From: Vitellaria paradoxa
Lineage: Eukaryota > Streptophyta > Magnoliopsida > Ericales > Sapotaceae
DNA length: 64,000 bases
NCBI GenBank assembly: GCA_019916065.1
Contig: CM034244.1
Location: 23,180,471 to 23,244,470 of the forward strand
Direction of reading: 5' to 3'
The notes beneath the pieces were generated by a model. It searched no databases. It saw only the letters and a list, made by a program, of their open reading frames with translations, and had not been told where the DNA came from. Of the stretch, positions 45,557-57,508 are shown one piece after another. Each line of letters begins with the position of its first letter. Position 1 is the first letter of the stretch. The translations under genes and the position numbers were made by a program.

Positions 45557-47367
45557 ACACTTGCATTTACATACTATCTTACTTCTATGTGCTTACCCGG
45601 CGGATGCATGTTCAGTCTTAGTTGTTTTAGAACTATTTTGGGTCTCATCCTGCTCAAATTGCACACTACGTCCTCACATATACTTCACAGTTTTTACATT
45701 GAGGACAATGTGACATTTAAGTTGGGGGGTGGGGTTCGCATGATGAGAAAAATCATAGGAATTTATGGCTTTCCTGAATTTCCATGATTAGACTGTATAT
45801 GTGTTCCTTTAACTAGTTTCATGTTAGTATTAGTCATAAAAACAATGAATGATTTGGTTTCAATCTTGAATAAGGCACTTTATTCAAATTGAGTGTGAAA
45901 TTTCTTAATGCTTTGAAAACTTGCCATTTGAGACCATGAAATGAAAATGTGTTAAGGATTTGAGTTCATGAAATTTAGTCATTCAAGTATGCCAAGATAT
46001 AGGTGGAGACTTAAAACCCCATACTTTTGTGAGCTTTAGAGCCTACTCTTTTATTCTCGAGGGTTTTATACTTAAATTCTTTATGACTTCTTTCATCTCA
46101 CTTTTCTTGAATAGCTTCATTACATTACTTTGTTTTGGTATTAAATGCACAAGATGCTATTTTTGATTTACATGTATGGGTCAATGCCTCTAAAAAAGTG
46201 TTATTTACCTAGAGAATGATGTTAGGCCATCTTTCTTACATCTGAAAGCCTATGACTTTTCTTTTATTACATTACCCTTGGAGCCACTTTGAAGCCTTTG
46301 AAAAAAATATATATATATATGAAATTTTTTTGTCTTAGCCACATGTTTGACCTTTAGCCTTAGATATATAGGTGAGCCAACCCTTGCATGTCTTGGGATG
46401 TTTGTGCAAGAATTGAAACAAGGTGTATAAGGGAGGAGCTTATATTAGAAAATGTGTGAAAAAAAAAATAAAAATAAAAATAAAAGAGAGAAAAAAATAG
46501 GGACATAGCAATTCATAAGTTCATTATTATTAGTCCCATGAAAAAAAAGAAAAAAAATAATAATAATAAGAAAGCTTCAATGTTTAGTATTCAAGGAGTT
46601 GAAAAGAGAGAAGTTGGGGGGTTTGTCATTGCACTATCATTGTAATCCTTAGACATGCACTTTGATTTTCCTATCCTTTGTTTGTCTAACCAATACCCCA
46701 TGGCCAAGCTACAACCTAGTAAAGACCTAATGGACTTTAGGTGAACAACACTTATAAGAGCATTGATCTATTTCATGTGGTTGATAATAGTTCTCTTGTA
46801 ATGCATTAATACATTCCATTCATGAAGCTATGCAACACTCCATATCTTAATTCTTTCAGTCACCTCATGAATTGGGTTCATTGCACTTATTTGACATTGC
46901 ATTCTTGCATGAACCATGAGAGTAACCTTGTTCGAGTGATTTTATTTGTGAGTGGGCATCTTGGTGAGAATTGAAGTCAAGGCCACAATCTTAGAGTATA
47001 TTTGATGACTATTTTGAATGAATGATATGAATTGATACATTTGAATTAATGGGTTGAGAATTAGGTAAGTTTAACATGCATTGGGAGGTTTTATGCAATT
47101 TTTGGGTGTAGTGACTAATTCTTTATTGAGATTGAACCAGAAATTGTTTGAAAGACTTTTACTATACATTGAACTAGTTTATTGAATTTTGTGGGTAGAT
47201 TCACTGCAAACCTTCACGAGACCTTACTCGTCCACTAGGGGGAACCTAGGGGTTTAAAGGGCTTGCTGCACGTAGTTAAGTGTAGCCGTGTCTCCAACGA
47301 AAAGAGAGATAGGACTATAGTTGCTTTACTTTTCAATAAACTGCATTGCTAGGGACTAGCATGACTC
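45557..47367 (+). other. Long noncoding 3' region of E
   Basis: It begins with an internal polypurine-like motif after 'CATTGAGGACAATG' (AAGTTGGGGGGTGGGG, 45719-45734). It then runs about 1.6 kb without frames, with A-rich and (TA)n microsatellites (46300-46320, 46455-46575), colinear short matches to the same region of element A, and a strongly conserved block at about 47200-47270. It is transcribed as part of the genomic RNA. Confidence 0.7.
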
Positions 47368-47380
47368 AAGTTGGGGGGTG
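47368..47380 (+). promoter_or_regulatory. Polypurine tract of E
   Basis: AAGTTGGGGGGTG directly abuts the 3' LTR start TGATTACACT. It is the primer site for plus-strand DNA synthesis. Confidence 0.9.
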
Positions 47381-49148
47381 TGATTACACTCGAAAAGTGT
47401 AATTACAAACGACACTTTTGCACACTCATTTACATGTTTTACTACGTTTTCCTCATGATTTATCACTATTTTATCACTTACGTAAGCCATTTTGTCAATT
47501 GCAGGGAAAATGGTGAATTCAACGAAGAAGACAGTGATTTGGACAACTCCAAGGAGGAAGGAAACAAAAGGAGAACAAAGCGTGTCAACAATGGTTCAAG
47601 CTTCCCCAAGAGTTGGCTTAGATGGAGGAGCAAACATTGAAGAAACCTATACACTGTGGTCCGGACCCTCTCTTTGATGGTCCCGACCACAGAAAGTTGA
47701 AGCCCAGCCAAAGAAGAAAACTATACACTGTGGTCCGGACCCCCTCCTTGATGGTCCCGACCACAGAAAGCTGGAGCTGTTGAAGAGGATTTCATATACA
47801 CTGTGGTCCGGACCCCCTATGGGATGGTCCGGACCCCCATGTGCGGGAAAACATTGATCCGTTCTTTACACATTAGGGTTTTTGGGTTTGCTTATAAATA
47901 CCCCACTTTGCAGCCGATTAGAGGGGGAGAGAATACTTCTTCTTCTGCTTCTTTAGGGTTTTGTTTTAGATTATTTTTCATTATTTTTTTGAGAGTTGGG
48001 AGATTGGTTATTGAATGTTCGTGAATGTTTCTACAAGTTTTTGAAGTGTTAAAGACGTTCGTCTCAGCTATTGCAATTCAGGTTTTAATTTTGAAGTTTG
48101 TTTTTACATAAGTTAATATTTCGTTTCCAATCTACATTCGTGTTTAAACATTGTTTGATTAATTTTATATTCAATAAGATTGTTTTAGTCGCTTTCTTAA
48201 ATCTTTAAAGCATGTTCGTGTTGAATGTTTACGTTTCAATTAATGCTTTTGTTTCGTTTAAAATCATGCTAGAGTAGAAACCCTAGTTCTTGATTCACTG
48301 AATCAATGAAGGGTGATTCGTTATAAGTTGAGGGATGAACGTAGATCCTTCGCATGGGTTTTAAAAACCTATGTGAAGTGATCTACAATTTTCAAATCTG
48401 ATTTGTTTGTTTAGAAAACTTTTAACTCGAATGTTTTTATCATAAAATATTTCCAGTTTTATTTTCCATAATGAAACGTGAGTTTAAAACTGTGTATCGA
48501 GAAATTTTGGAATCTATTCACTCCTAAATCAGATTTGAACTCGAATGTTTTTATCATAAAATATTTCCAGTTTTATTTTCCATAATGAAACGTGAGTTTA
48601 AAACTGTGTATCGAGAAATTTTGGAATGTATTGAAAATATTTCCCAATCTATAGATCCTTTGACGTGAACTATAGATTGTATTTTAAATCATCCCTTGGC
48701 AAAATAACGAATTACCTGGAATTGTGAAAGTTGAATCAAGAACTCTTTTAAATATTATTATCTTAAGTTAAATCACTTTTGTTTGAATTGATTGCATCGC
48801 AAGTTCTAAATTAGAATAGCTTTTAATTTGAAACTATACAATTCTCTTTACATTTAAGTTCAGTAACTTTAAATTGCTAAGTTATTTCAAAGTAATTTGC
48901 ATTCTAGTTTAAATATCCCTTTAATTAGTTTGTATCTTGTTTAATCCTTCAATTTGCAATTCTCTTAAATCCAATTTAATTCAATTGATATCTCAATTCA
49001 CATTTAAACCTAAAATTCATATTTGAACTTAGAAACTGAAACATATAGGCTCCCTGTGGATTCGACCTCGGACTCACCGAGATTAAAACTACACCGCACA
49101 CCCTTGCACTTGGGGGTTAATTAGCACTGCACTATTTACGAGCGGTCA
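47381..49148 (+). repeat. 3' LTR of E (1768 bp)
   Basis: Same sequence as the 5' LTR apart from five transitions, one extra A and 40 extra bp near 49090-49130 that contain 'cccttgcacttgggggttaa'. A similar 'CTTGCACTTG' stretch exists in the LTRs of A and B, so the long form is ancestral and the 5' LTR lost the segment. TATAAATA is at 47893-47900. The border is supported by the polypurine tract on one side and the ACAAC duplication on the other. Confidence 0.96.
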
Positions 49149-51373
49149 ACAACCAAACAAACCATCGGGGGATGGGTGCATACACACTATCGTCTTTTAT
49201 GGGCCAATACCCAACAGAAACGATAAACTGACGTCGTCGTTTAGGATCGCCATCCAGGGCCACGAGGAGCCAAAACACACACATTGTTGTGGGCTACTAA
49301 CCCACTGGCATTGACACCAAACCCTGCGCAGGTTCCGAGACTCTCAACCCGAGGGTACTCTCTACACCTTTCCTATTTCTGCACCCCACCACGACCCCCG
49401 GCACACACAACCAATCATTCATCACATAATATTTCATCATTCATAGGTTCACATTCAACCTCATATACTTTCCCACAACACATTTCCATATTTTGGTTTA
49501 CCCCATGACTCATCACATAACAACATTGATCAAACATCATTAAACATTCAACCATTTTCAATACTATGAACATGAGTTCCCTTTTGTCAAGTCACATTTC
49601 ATTTAATCAATCACAAGTTCATATACTTCAACATTAAGTTTACAACGAGGCATATTCACAATTTTATTCGATTAAGACTCATACCTCAAAGTAATCTTTC
49701 AAGCCATGCAATTCAAAGTGACTTTCACTTCCCTTTCAAGTTAAATCCTATAAGCCTAAGTTAAACACTCCTTAATCACTTTTAAAAGCTCATTTCCCTC
49801 TTAAAATCCATGCAATTAATCAATTAAAAGTTTTGTGTAAAAATAAGTTACCAATTCTTCCATAAGCCCAAAGTAGAAGGCTAAACTAAACAATGTCAGA
49901 AAAGTGACCTAGGCTCTGTGGGCGCCCAAGCTGACACTCAGCCGGGCACCCAAGAGGCTTGGGCACCCATGCCTTAATTTCTTGGGTGCCCAAGGGGGCT
50001 TGGGTGCCCGACTGTGTCCCCCTCGGGCGCCCACAGCCTTGGGACCTCATGCCCTGTTTTTTGGTTTCATGGTTTTTCAGCCTTGGGACCTCAAATTGAC
50101 CAAGTTAATGTAAAAATACCTCAAGTTTCAAATTTCCAACATCAACACAAGGTTCTTAGTCTTCAAACAAAATCAGAAATTTGAGTCTTCATCAACCATA
50201 AGTCAAGTTATGGATCAAAACACTACTTTCACTCTCTCAACCTATACATATATATAGACATATGTATAACTCCCATTTTCTTCCATACATGAAACCAACA
50301 CTTAAAGAGGGTTTTCTAATGGTAATCTATTCCTTGTTACACAACACATATGTAAAAATGAGGCATTAAATCCCTACCTCAAGTGGTAAAAAGATAGATC
50401 AACAAGAAGGTGTCTTGAGCTTCCAAACCCTCAAACTTTGATGGCCTCTATCTTCTCCCTCCTTGATCAAATCTAAAAATAAATGACATAGGAAGGTTTC
50501 TTAGGGTTCTAATTTCAATTTTGCAAAAGGAATTTGAGTTCTATGAAGATTGGAAGACCTACCTTTGAATCTCCACCCGGTGATCTTGTTTTTCTCTTTT
50601 ACTCTTCTCACCCGATTCTCTCTTCTTGCAAGCCACTTCTCTTTCTCTCTCTTGCATCAAATTAATCAAATATATATATATATATATATAACAATATTTT
50701 AAACCTCCAAATAGTGATTCTCAGGTCTCTCCTCACCCCTAGCTAGGTATAGGTGTTAATAGGGTAAAGCTCGGCTGGAACATGCAGAGGATATCCTACT
50801 ATTGACAAGTGGGGCGCCCGTCCTAGAGCCATGGGCGCCCCTCATAACCTCGGGCGCCCCTCAGCATGCTCCAGAGTCAAAATGTTGACTTTTGAGCCAT
50901 GTTGCCAATTTCTTCCAAAATTCGCACCCCTAAGTCATCTTTAATGACTAATATTCCTTAATTAACATACTAACATGCCCAAAACATGTTCAAACCATCA
51001 AATTATATTAACATGAAATTTTGGGATATTACAAGCATTCTACAGGAGCCTACTCCATTTTCCCAGACCCTATAAACCTATGGTTTAGGTTAGGTCTCGG
51101 CTATCAAACCAGAGGACACCCTAATGTTGACTATTTGTACAAGTGGGGCGCCCCTCATGGACCACGGGTGCCGATCATAGAGCCATCGGCGCCCCTTAGC
51201 ATGCTTCCGAGTCAAAATGTTGACTTTTGAGCTATTTTGCCAATTTCTTCCAAAATTCACACCCCTAAGTCATCTTTAATGACTAATATTACTTAATTAA
51301 CATACTAACATGCCCAAAACCTGTTAAAACCATCAAATTATATTAACATGAAAATTCGGGATATTACAATTAG

Positions 51374-51800
51374 CGACCGCTGCTAGCGGTCGCTAAAAAT
51401 AGAACAGCGGTCGCTACAAGTATTAGCGACGGCTTAGCGATTGCCTGAAGCAGGTCACATTTGAGTTGTCGCTAAAAAGTATTATCGCTAAGTTTTTTGC
51501 GACCGTTAAAGCAGTCGCTAAGTTTTTTGCGACGACGGCTGCGACCGCTTGCGGAAAAACGTAAGACAATTAGTGACTGCTTCTAATAGCTAGTCGCGGT
51601 CGCTGTTTATTTGGCGTGAAAATTCCTACATATGGCGCCAAGTGGCACGAACGTTTTGCGACCACCAGTAGCAGTTGCTAATAGTATAAAGCGGTTGTAA
51701 TTACTTACCCGGGAAAACCAAGGCCATTTGGCGCCAAGGAATTAGCGACCCTTTTGGTGTATTAGCGACTGCTTTAAGCGGTTGCTAATACATAGTTTTA
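51374..51800. repeat. Subterminal repeats, left end of CACTA 2
   Basis: Many copies of GCGACCGCT, AGCGGTCGC, GCGACGGC and 'gtcgctaa' in both orientations. They continue the tip at 29789-29807 once the LTR insertion is removed. In this superfamily such subterminal arrays are bound by element-encoded proteins during excision. Confidence 0.85.
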
Positions 51801-52379
51801 TATATATTTTTTTATAATAGAATCTCAATAATTTATTATAACAAAATGTCAATAATTTTTTTTTACGAATCAAATTATGTAAATTATCTATTTAATAATT
51901 ATTTATTATTTATTTATAATAATTATTTATTTAATAGTTGCTAATTATTTATAATAACTATTATATTTTATTATTTCTGTATAAATATTTATATTAAATT
52001 TAATTTAATTTAATTTAATTATATTTTATTATTTTGCACATGGAACTAAAGAATTTTTTTCATAAAATCAATAAAAAAAACAAACATGGCTCCTAATTAT
52101 GATTATATATACAAATACAATATCAAATTAGATTACAATTAAAACAAATTTTATTATATGTAAATGTTTAAAATACAAAAACTAAAATATATATAAATGT
52201 ACTGATCAAAATATATACAAATGGATCCTAATCAAGTCCAAGAGGGCCATTCGCCATCGTCCAGGTTCTACAATGGAATGATAACGAAATTAGAACATGA
52301 TAAAAAGACATGGATATATAAATTTATAAAATTTTAATGAGTAATAGTAACGAAAAATAAAATTTTTAACCTGAAGAGG

Positions 52380-53927
52380 AGGAGGTGGATGGCTTTGACT
52401 CTGAGAGAGGCGCCTCTCCATCTCAACCATCATCTCGGCCCAAAGTGATGCCTCTCGTGCATCCATCTCAGCTCGAAGGGTCTAGAGCAGATCCTAATCG
52501 CGCGACGTCTGGCCTGAGAAGATGACTCTGCTCGTGTGACGGATTGGCGTGGAATACCCGCGCCCCGCATAAGCGTGTATCCATGACCATCGCGTCCGAC
52601 AATGGAGAAAAATATCTCATCCCTCCTCTCCTCGGACTCCCTCTCATCCGGCGGCAGCTCATCTAGACGTGCATTAAACTGCGCCTAATGCAAACAAGCC
52701 GAGATAGAAAAAACAAGATAAGTAACTATATTATCTAAAGCAAAGTTAAATTATATGTTCATTAGAAAAAATATTAAAATTAGTTACCTGTATGGCCTAA
52801 ACCTCCGACGAATCAGTATGTCGAGTGGCCAACCACGTGGACATCCGATCTGTCCTCAGGCCCTCCTCTGTCCTCTGTTGAAAGGTAAATTATATGTTAA
52901 TAATTTACTATCATTAAATATGAAAATAAAAAAGTCGTTATTGGCATGGTAAGCTAATGTTTTTACCTCGTGGCGAACCTGAGAAAAGTGTCGAGTCCCC
53001 TCTTTGTGGCCCAGGCCCTGCATTCATCGATTTCGTGAGTTCCTCTGGGCATCCGCCTATTTTAAGTTTGTCTCAATTAGTTTTAGTAATTTACGCTTTA
53101 TAACGTCAAAACTTAAGGAAAAAAATCAACTCGCAATCTACTCACCTGTGCCTCGGGACTCGACTAATACCTGACGAGCTTAGCCCACTGGTGGGGAAGA
53201 ACGCCTGGTGGGACCCACTGGAAGATGTCAGGGTCATTCTCATAACCCTTCTAGTATTTATCTTTAATCTTATTTTTATGATCCTTCCACATCTTCCAAC
53301 ACTTGGCGAACATAACATCCCGGAAGTCTGGAGGAACATCAATTACATTGGCCTAAAAATGATAAATTGTAGAATATTATTTATGTTACAAGTTTCAGCA
53401 CATAAACCACGTACAAATAGAATATAAAGTTTTCATACCTGCACCTTGGTCCATAGACCCTCGAACGTAGAATCTAGAAAATGATCCCACTCGAGGGTGG
53501 TCAATGGGAATCTAATCGGATTCCGGACCAAATGTCCGAACTGTGAAATTAGAGATCATCCATCCTTCCCTACCGGATGGGGCGTGTCATCCCACTGAAC
53601 GGTTATCCACTAAGATCCACAATTCCACTGCAGCAATCCCTTCGAGGGCCCTCTGTCGGACCTCGAAAGCCTGCTTAAAGTGGGAGAATTTGTTTCAAAC
53701 AAATTGTTACGCGATAAGTCTATACAGAATATAACTACTATTGTTGGATAAGATAAATTCTGAAACTGACGAACTTTACCTTCATCTGTATAGCCAGACA
53801 CTGAAGGATGCGTGGACATAGAGGGTGATGGTGGGACAGCATCTGCTGAGCTACTCGCAGCACAGGATAGGCCGAGGCACTCAACCATCGTCCTAGGACC
53901 AGTCTTCCTCTTAGAGCGTCCAAACAT
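52380..53927 (-). pseudogene. Second gene of CACTA 2 (Transposase_24 / Ptta family)
   Basis: Minus strand, ATG near 53927 ('MFGRSKRKTGPRTMVECLGL'), then exons with 'NPIRFPLTTLEWD' (about 53510), 'VIDVPPDFRDVMFAKCWKMW' (53340-53280), 'PDIFQWVPPGVLPHQWAKLV' (53240-53180) and 'SMQGLGHKEGTRHFSQVRHE' (about 53010). Two later exons end in an E/R-rich likely coiled coil ('LWAEMMVEMERRL', 52430). It is the usual partner of TNP2 in CACTA elements, thought to bind subterminal repeats. Stops (for example after 'KDKY' and 'LVRY') disable it. Introns are inferred from the gaps. Confidence 0.75.
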
Positions 53928-53984
53928 GGCTCCCTAACTATTCACAATTTAAATTTATTACAATTTCAAATACAAAAGAAAAAT

Positions 53985-54850
53985 AAATTTAAAATCTACT
54001 TTGTTCGGATAAAAAAGTACGCAACCCTGTATTAGGTATGTAAATCAACCGTATCTCTTTCGACCATGTCCCTAACCCAATTAACATCTTCATCACATTG
54101 GACGATTGCATCTTGGTCAAGAGCTTATTGGGCGAATGGATCAATATCTGGTTCATCGTAGTCAATCTGGTACACCCCCCTCCTTGACATTTTAACTGCA
54201 ATTTGCTAGTTGGGATCGGCTCAATCGCCAACATAGTAAACTTGCTCTGCCATGGATGCAAGTATGTATGGTTCAGCTTCTATTTGTACATCTCGATGTA
54301 ACAAATTGTTGAAATTGACCAATTTAAATTGGTACTTATCAGCTTTAACCCCGCGAATTAGATCAGCCTAGACACACTTGAATAATAAATATCTCAAACC
54401 ACGATTGTAAATGATTTCAATAATGTCGTTCAGTTGGCCGTAATAGTAACCACCATCAACAGATGGACAACCAATGCCACTATTTTGTGTAGCTCGCCTA
54501 TCATCTACTTCCTTGATGCGAAATTGAAACCCATTGATGTCACAAGCTGTGTAACGTCGAGCTGTCGTGTAAGGACCATCAGCCAACTAATTTATTTTAT
54601 CAGTCAAAGTAGAATCCGTAGTACTTCGTAAATTGTATACCTATGAAATGTAAATTATCATGAATTAATTAAACACAAATTCATTGTGATATGAAAAACA
54701 AACAAAAGTATATGAAAATACTTAACACATACGTAGTTCTTAAACCAGTCATGAAAACATTGATAATGGGACATTTGAATTTGATTGTCCATTGCACGAA
54801 GTATGTTCTATTTCAGCTCGTTTATGTGTCTCCTGCAATGCAAATCAAAT
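53985..54850 (-). pseudogene. DUF4216-type 3' exons of the CACTA 2 transposase gene
   Basis: A short exon at about 54840-54725 ('HYQCFHDWFKNYV') is followed by the DUF4216 block: 'DINGFQFRIKEVDDRRATQN', 'GGYYYGQLNDIIEI', and near 54190 'VKMSRRGVYQIDYDEPD'. Stops interrupt it (for example after 'LFKCV' and before 'ADPN'). Same strand and order as in CACTA 1. Confidence 0.75.
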
Positions 54851-54899
54851 TGGATTGAGAATAATCACGATTTTTATTACAAATATGGTGTAATTAACT

Positions 54900-57508
54900 T
54901 TCTCTATTACAAATATGGCACAACTGATTGGGTGTTGAAGAGCATGAACCGATGAGCTTGGATCCACTCGATGTGGTTGAGATCAAATGACATGCCTTCC
55001 CCAATAGGGCCTTCATTTATCCGTTCCGGCCTGCTAAACTTTGTTTGGACATCATCGTTTAGATATGCCGCACAAAAATTGATACACTCATCCATCAAAT
55101 ATCCTTTGGCTATGGATGCCTCCGGTTGAGCTTTGTTCCGCACATACCTCTTCAATGTGTTCATATACTGCTCGATCGGATACATCCACCTAAATTGGAC
55201 AGGGCCACCAAGCTGGGCTTCTTCAGTTAGGTGTATGGTCAAGTGAACCATGACATCAAAAAATGCCGGTGGAAAAATTTTCTCCAGATGACACAGTGTC
55301 AAAGCAATCCTGTCCTACAGACCCTTCAAATCTTCTGTACGGATTACTCTGTAACACAACTGCCTGAAGAAATTACAGAGCTCGATCAATGGCTGCACAA
55401 CATTATTAGGCAGATAATTCCTTACTGCTATAGGCAGCAACTGTTGAAGCAGGACGTGGTTGTCATGACTTTTCAAACCCTACAACATCCGTTCGCTTAT
55501 GTTGACTCGCTTCAAAATATTCGAGCAATACCCATCAGGTACCTTCATGTCTTTCAAAATTAACAAGAATGCATCCTTCTCCTCCTTGCTCATTGTGTAC
55601 TGTGCAGGTGGTATGTATGTCCTGTTGGACTCTCCCGCCTACAAGTGCAATGGAGTTTTCAATCCCATCTCTTGCAAATCACGTCGAGCATTAGCATTAT
55701 CCTTTGATTTCCCCTTAACACCAAGGATCGTCCACAATATATTATCGCAAACATTCTTCTCAATGTGCATGACATTCAAGTTGTACTTAAGTAACCTTTA
55801 AAAAAAAAAAGTTGTGGCTGAATAAGTTGTCTTTCCAGTAGGGCAACTCATAAAAAATACTTTTCTTCTTCCAATTATGGGTTCAATTCCTATTTGCACC
55901 AGAAATAGGTGCCAGCAGGGGGGCTAACAGATCCTAAAAGTCATATACTATTCGTATTTGCTCCCGCTCCATCTGGGCCAGCAAATCAACCCTGGTCATT
56001 GCTCGTGGTACCAGACCGAATTGTCGAGTGCCGTCAAACGAGACTCTATCCTTCCTAAACCTATGCAACGGAGGTAGGAAGTGTCTATGACCCATGTACG
56101 CCCACTTTCTACCATACTTTAGCCAAGTTGACTTCTTACTCTGATTACAACTAGGACATGCGAACTCTCCTTTCGTGCTCCAACCAGGTAAGTTAACATA
56201 TACTGGGAAGTCATTAATTGTCCATAGTAATGCTGCCCGTAGTTTAAACATTTCATTTCTTGTTGAGTCAAACGTCATCACACCGTCATCCCATAGTTCA
56301 TTAAGCTCTTCAATCAATGGTTGCATATGAATGTCTATTTTATCCCCAGGACCTTTAGGTCCATCAATCAATGTCGATAGGATGACAAAAGGTTGCCTCA
56401 TGCACAGCCAAGGTGATAGATTATATGGAACTAACAGTATAGGCCACGTACTGTGAGTTGCCCCAGTCATGCCTGAAAATGGGTTAAATCCATCAATAGC
56501 CAAACCAAGCCGCACATTGCGAGAATCGACAGCAAATTCAGGGTATCTTTGATCAAAATCCTTCCACGCTGGAAAGTTTGCTAGATGGGATAAGTTCCCA
56601 TCCTCCCCGCTGTTCTCAACATGCCATGTCATTAGTTTAGAGATCTTGGATGACATGAAAAATCTCCTCAGTCGTGGCTTAAGTGGGAAGTAGCGCACTT
56701 GCTTTGCAACCACAAGCTTACCACGGTTTGAAATACCCAAACGATTCTGCCGAGTTTGGATAGTACTGACATTCTTCCACCTCGAAACCCCACACACGGT
56801 ACACGTATCGAGGTTGCCATTCTCATTCCGAAACAACATGCAACTATTGCGACATGCATCCAGAGTTTGGTATGTGAATCCCAAATTCTCAGTTAATTTG
56901 CGTGCCTGGTAGTACGAATTAGCAAGCTTAGCTCCCACTGGTAAAACCCTATGGAGCAACTGTAGTAGCATGTCAAACAACGTATCTGACCAGTGATTCA
57001 ATGCCTTCAAATGTAACAGCTGAACGATGAATGACAATTTACTGAATTTCTGACATCCAGGATATAATTCTGTCTGCGCATCGTCGAGTACTTTAAAATA
57101 TCTCAAGGACTCATCATCTGCACCCGAGTGGGGACTAGTTCCACCCGTCAAATTAATACCAACACCGTTGTCTTCATATGTCAATCCACATGCGATATCA
57201 GCTAGCATCGCGAGCATTGGATTAGCTTCCTTTGTAGCCTCGGCCTCCACCTCAATGGTTTCATCCGGACGAGAGGCGGTATACTCTTCCCCATGGAGAG
57301 TCTAATATTTATACTGCTTCAAGAACCCATTACGAATCAGATGCTCCCTAACAACCTCCCGTGTATAGTAATACCAGTTAGCGCACTTTTTGTAGAGACA
57401 ACTAATGTACTCACTGGGAAACCCATTGGTGAATACAATAAACTGATTAATTCCCTCCATATACTCCGGGGACATCCTATTCGGCAAATCGATCCAACTC
57501 TTATCCAT
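54900..57508 (-). pseudogene. TNP2-like transposase of CACTA 2, nearly intact N-terminal exon
   Basis: ATG at 57508 opens a Transpos_assoc domain ('MDKSWIDLPNRMSPEYMEGI', 'LHGEEYTASRPDE'). One TAG at 57302-57304 replaces the conserved tryptophan of the W-x2-HGE motif. After it the frame is open to 55934: 'ACRNSCMLFRNENGNLDTC', 'TVCGVSRWK', 'LKPRLRRFFMSSKISKLMTW', 'LGLAIDGFNPFSGM', 'ILLVPYNLSPWLCM', 'GWSTKGEFACPSCN'. A later exon (about 55800-54907) has 'LNVMHIEKNVCDN', 'GLKSHDNHVLLQQLLPIAV' and 'IFPPAFFDVMVHLTIHL', all in the order expected for TNP2 plus a DUF4218-like region. It is much better preserved than CACTA 1. Confidence 0.9.

Larger units (their letters stand above)
33174..49148 (+). 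mobile_element. Full-length Athila-type Ty3/Gypsy element E
   Basis: 15,975 bp including a 2.2-kb Helitron. LTRs 33174-34900 and 47381-49148 are near-identical; the target duplication ACAAC is at 33169-33173 and 49149-49153. The order is 5' LTR, tRNA-Asp primer site, gag-pol, spacer with intron signals, third frame, acidic fourth frame, noncoding tail, polypurine tract, 3' LTR. By eye the LTRs differ by five transitions, one 1-bp indel and one 40-bp indel, so the insertion is very recent. It is nevertheless coding-defective (one frameshift and two stops in pol, two frameshifts in the third frame). Confidence 0.96.
32448..51033 (+). repeat. Inner solo LTR of the same family, split by element E
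   Basis: Starts TGTCACGCCCTGGATCTC (32448), ends TTTTGGGATATTACA (51033), flanked by AGCAT at 32443-32447 and 51034-51038. Its own sequence is 32448-33173 plus 49154-51033, about 2.6 kb, alignable to the outer LTR (for example 'taggatcgccatccagggcc' in both). It has clusters of GGGCGCCC-like palindromes (49915-50045, 50810-50870) and a (TA)n run near 50672-50690. No reading frames are credible. Element E interrupts it with duplication ACAAC. Confidence 0.88.
29813..51368 (+). repeat. Outer solo LTR inside CACTA 2, with nested content
   Basis: Starts TGCCACGCCCTGGATCTC (29813; TGTC in the related inner copy) and ends ...GGGATATTACA (51368), flanked by ATTAG at 29808-29812 and 51369-51373. The duplication falls in a subterminal repeat of the CACTA element. 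Its own sequence is 29813-32447 plus 51039-51368, about 2.96 kb, with no coding potential. The rest is the inner LTR. No primer site, polypurine tract or internal domain of its own is present, as expected for a solo LTR formed by recombination. The family is a Ty3/Gypsy-like LTR type I cannot name. Confidence 0.88.

Noticed and set aside
33174..49148. An integrated plant virus (for example pararetrovirus) instead of a retrotransposon
   Set aside because: LTRs, tRNA-Asp primer site, polypurine tract, integrase and 5-bp duplications identify an Athila-type Ty3/Gypsy element.
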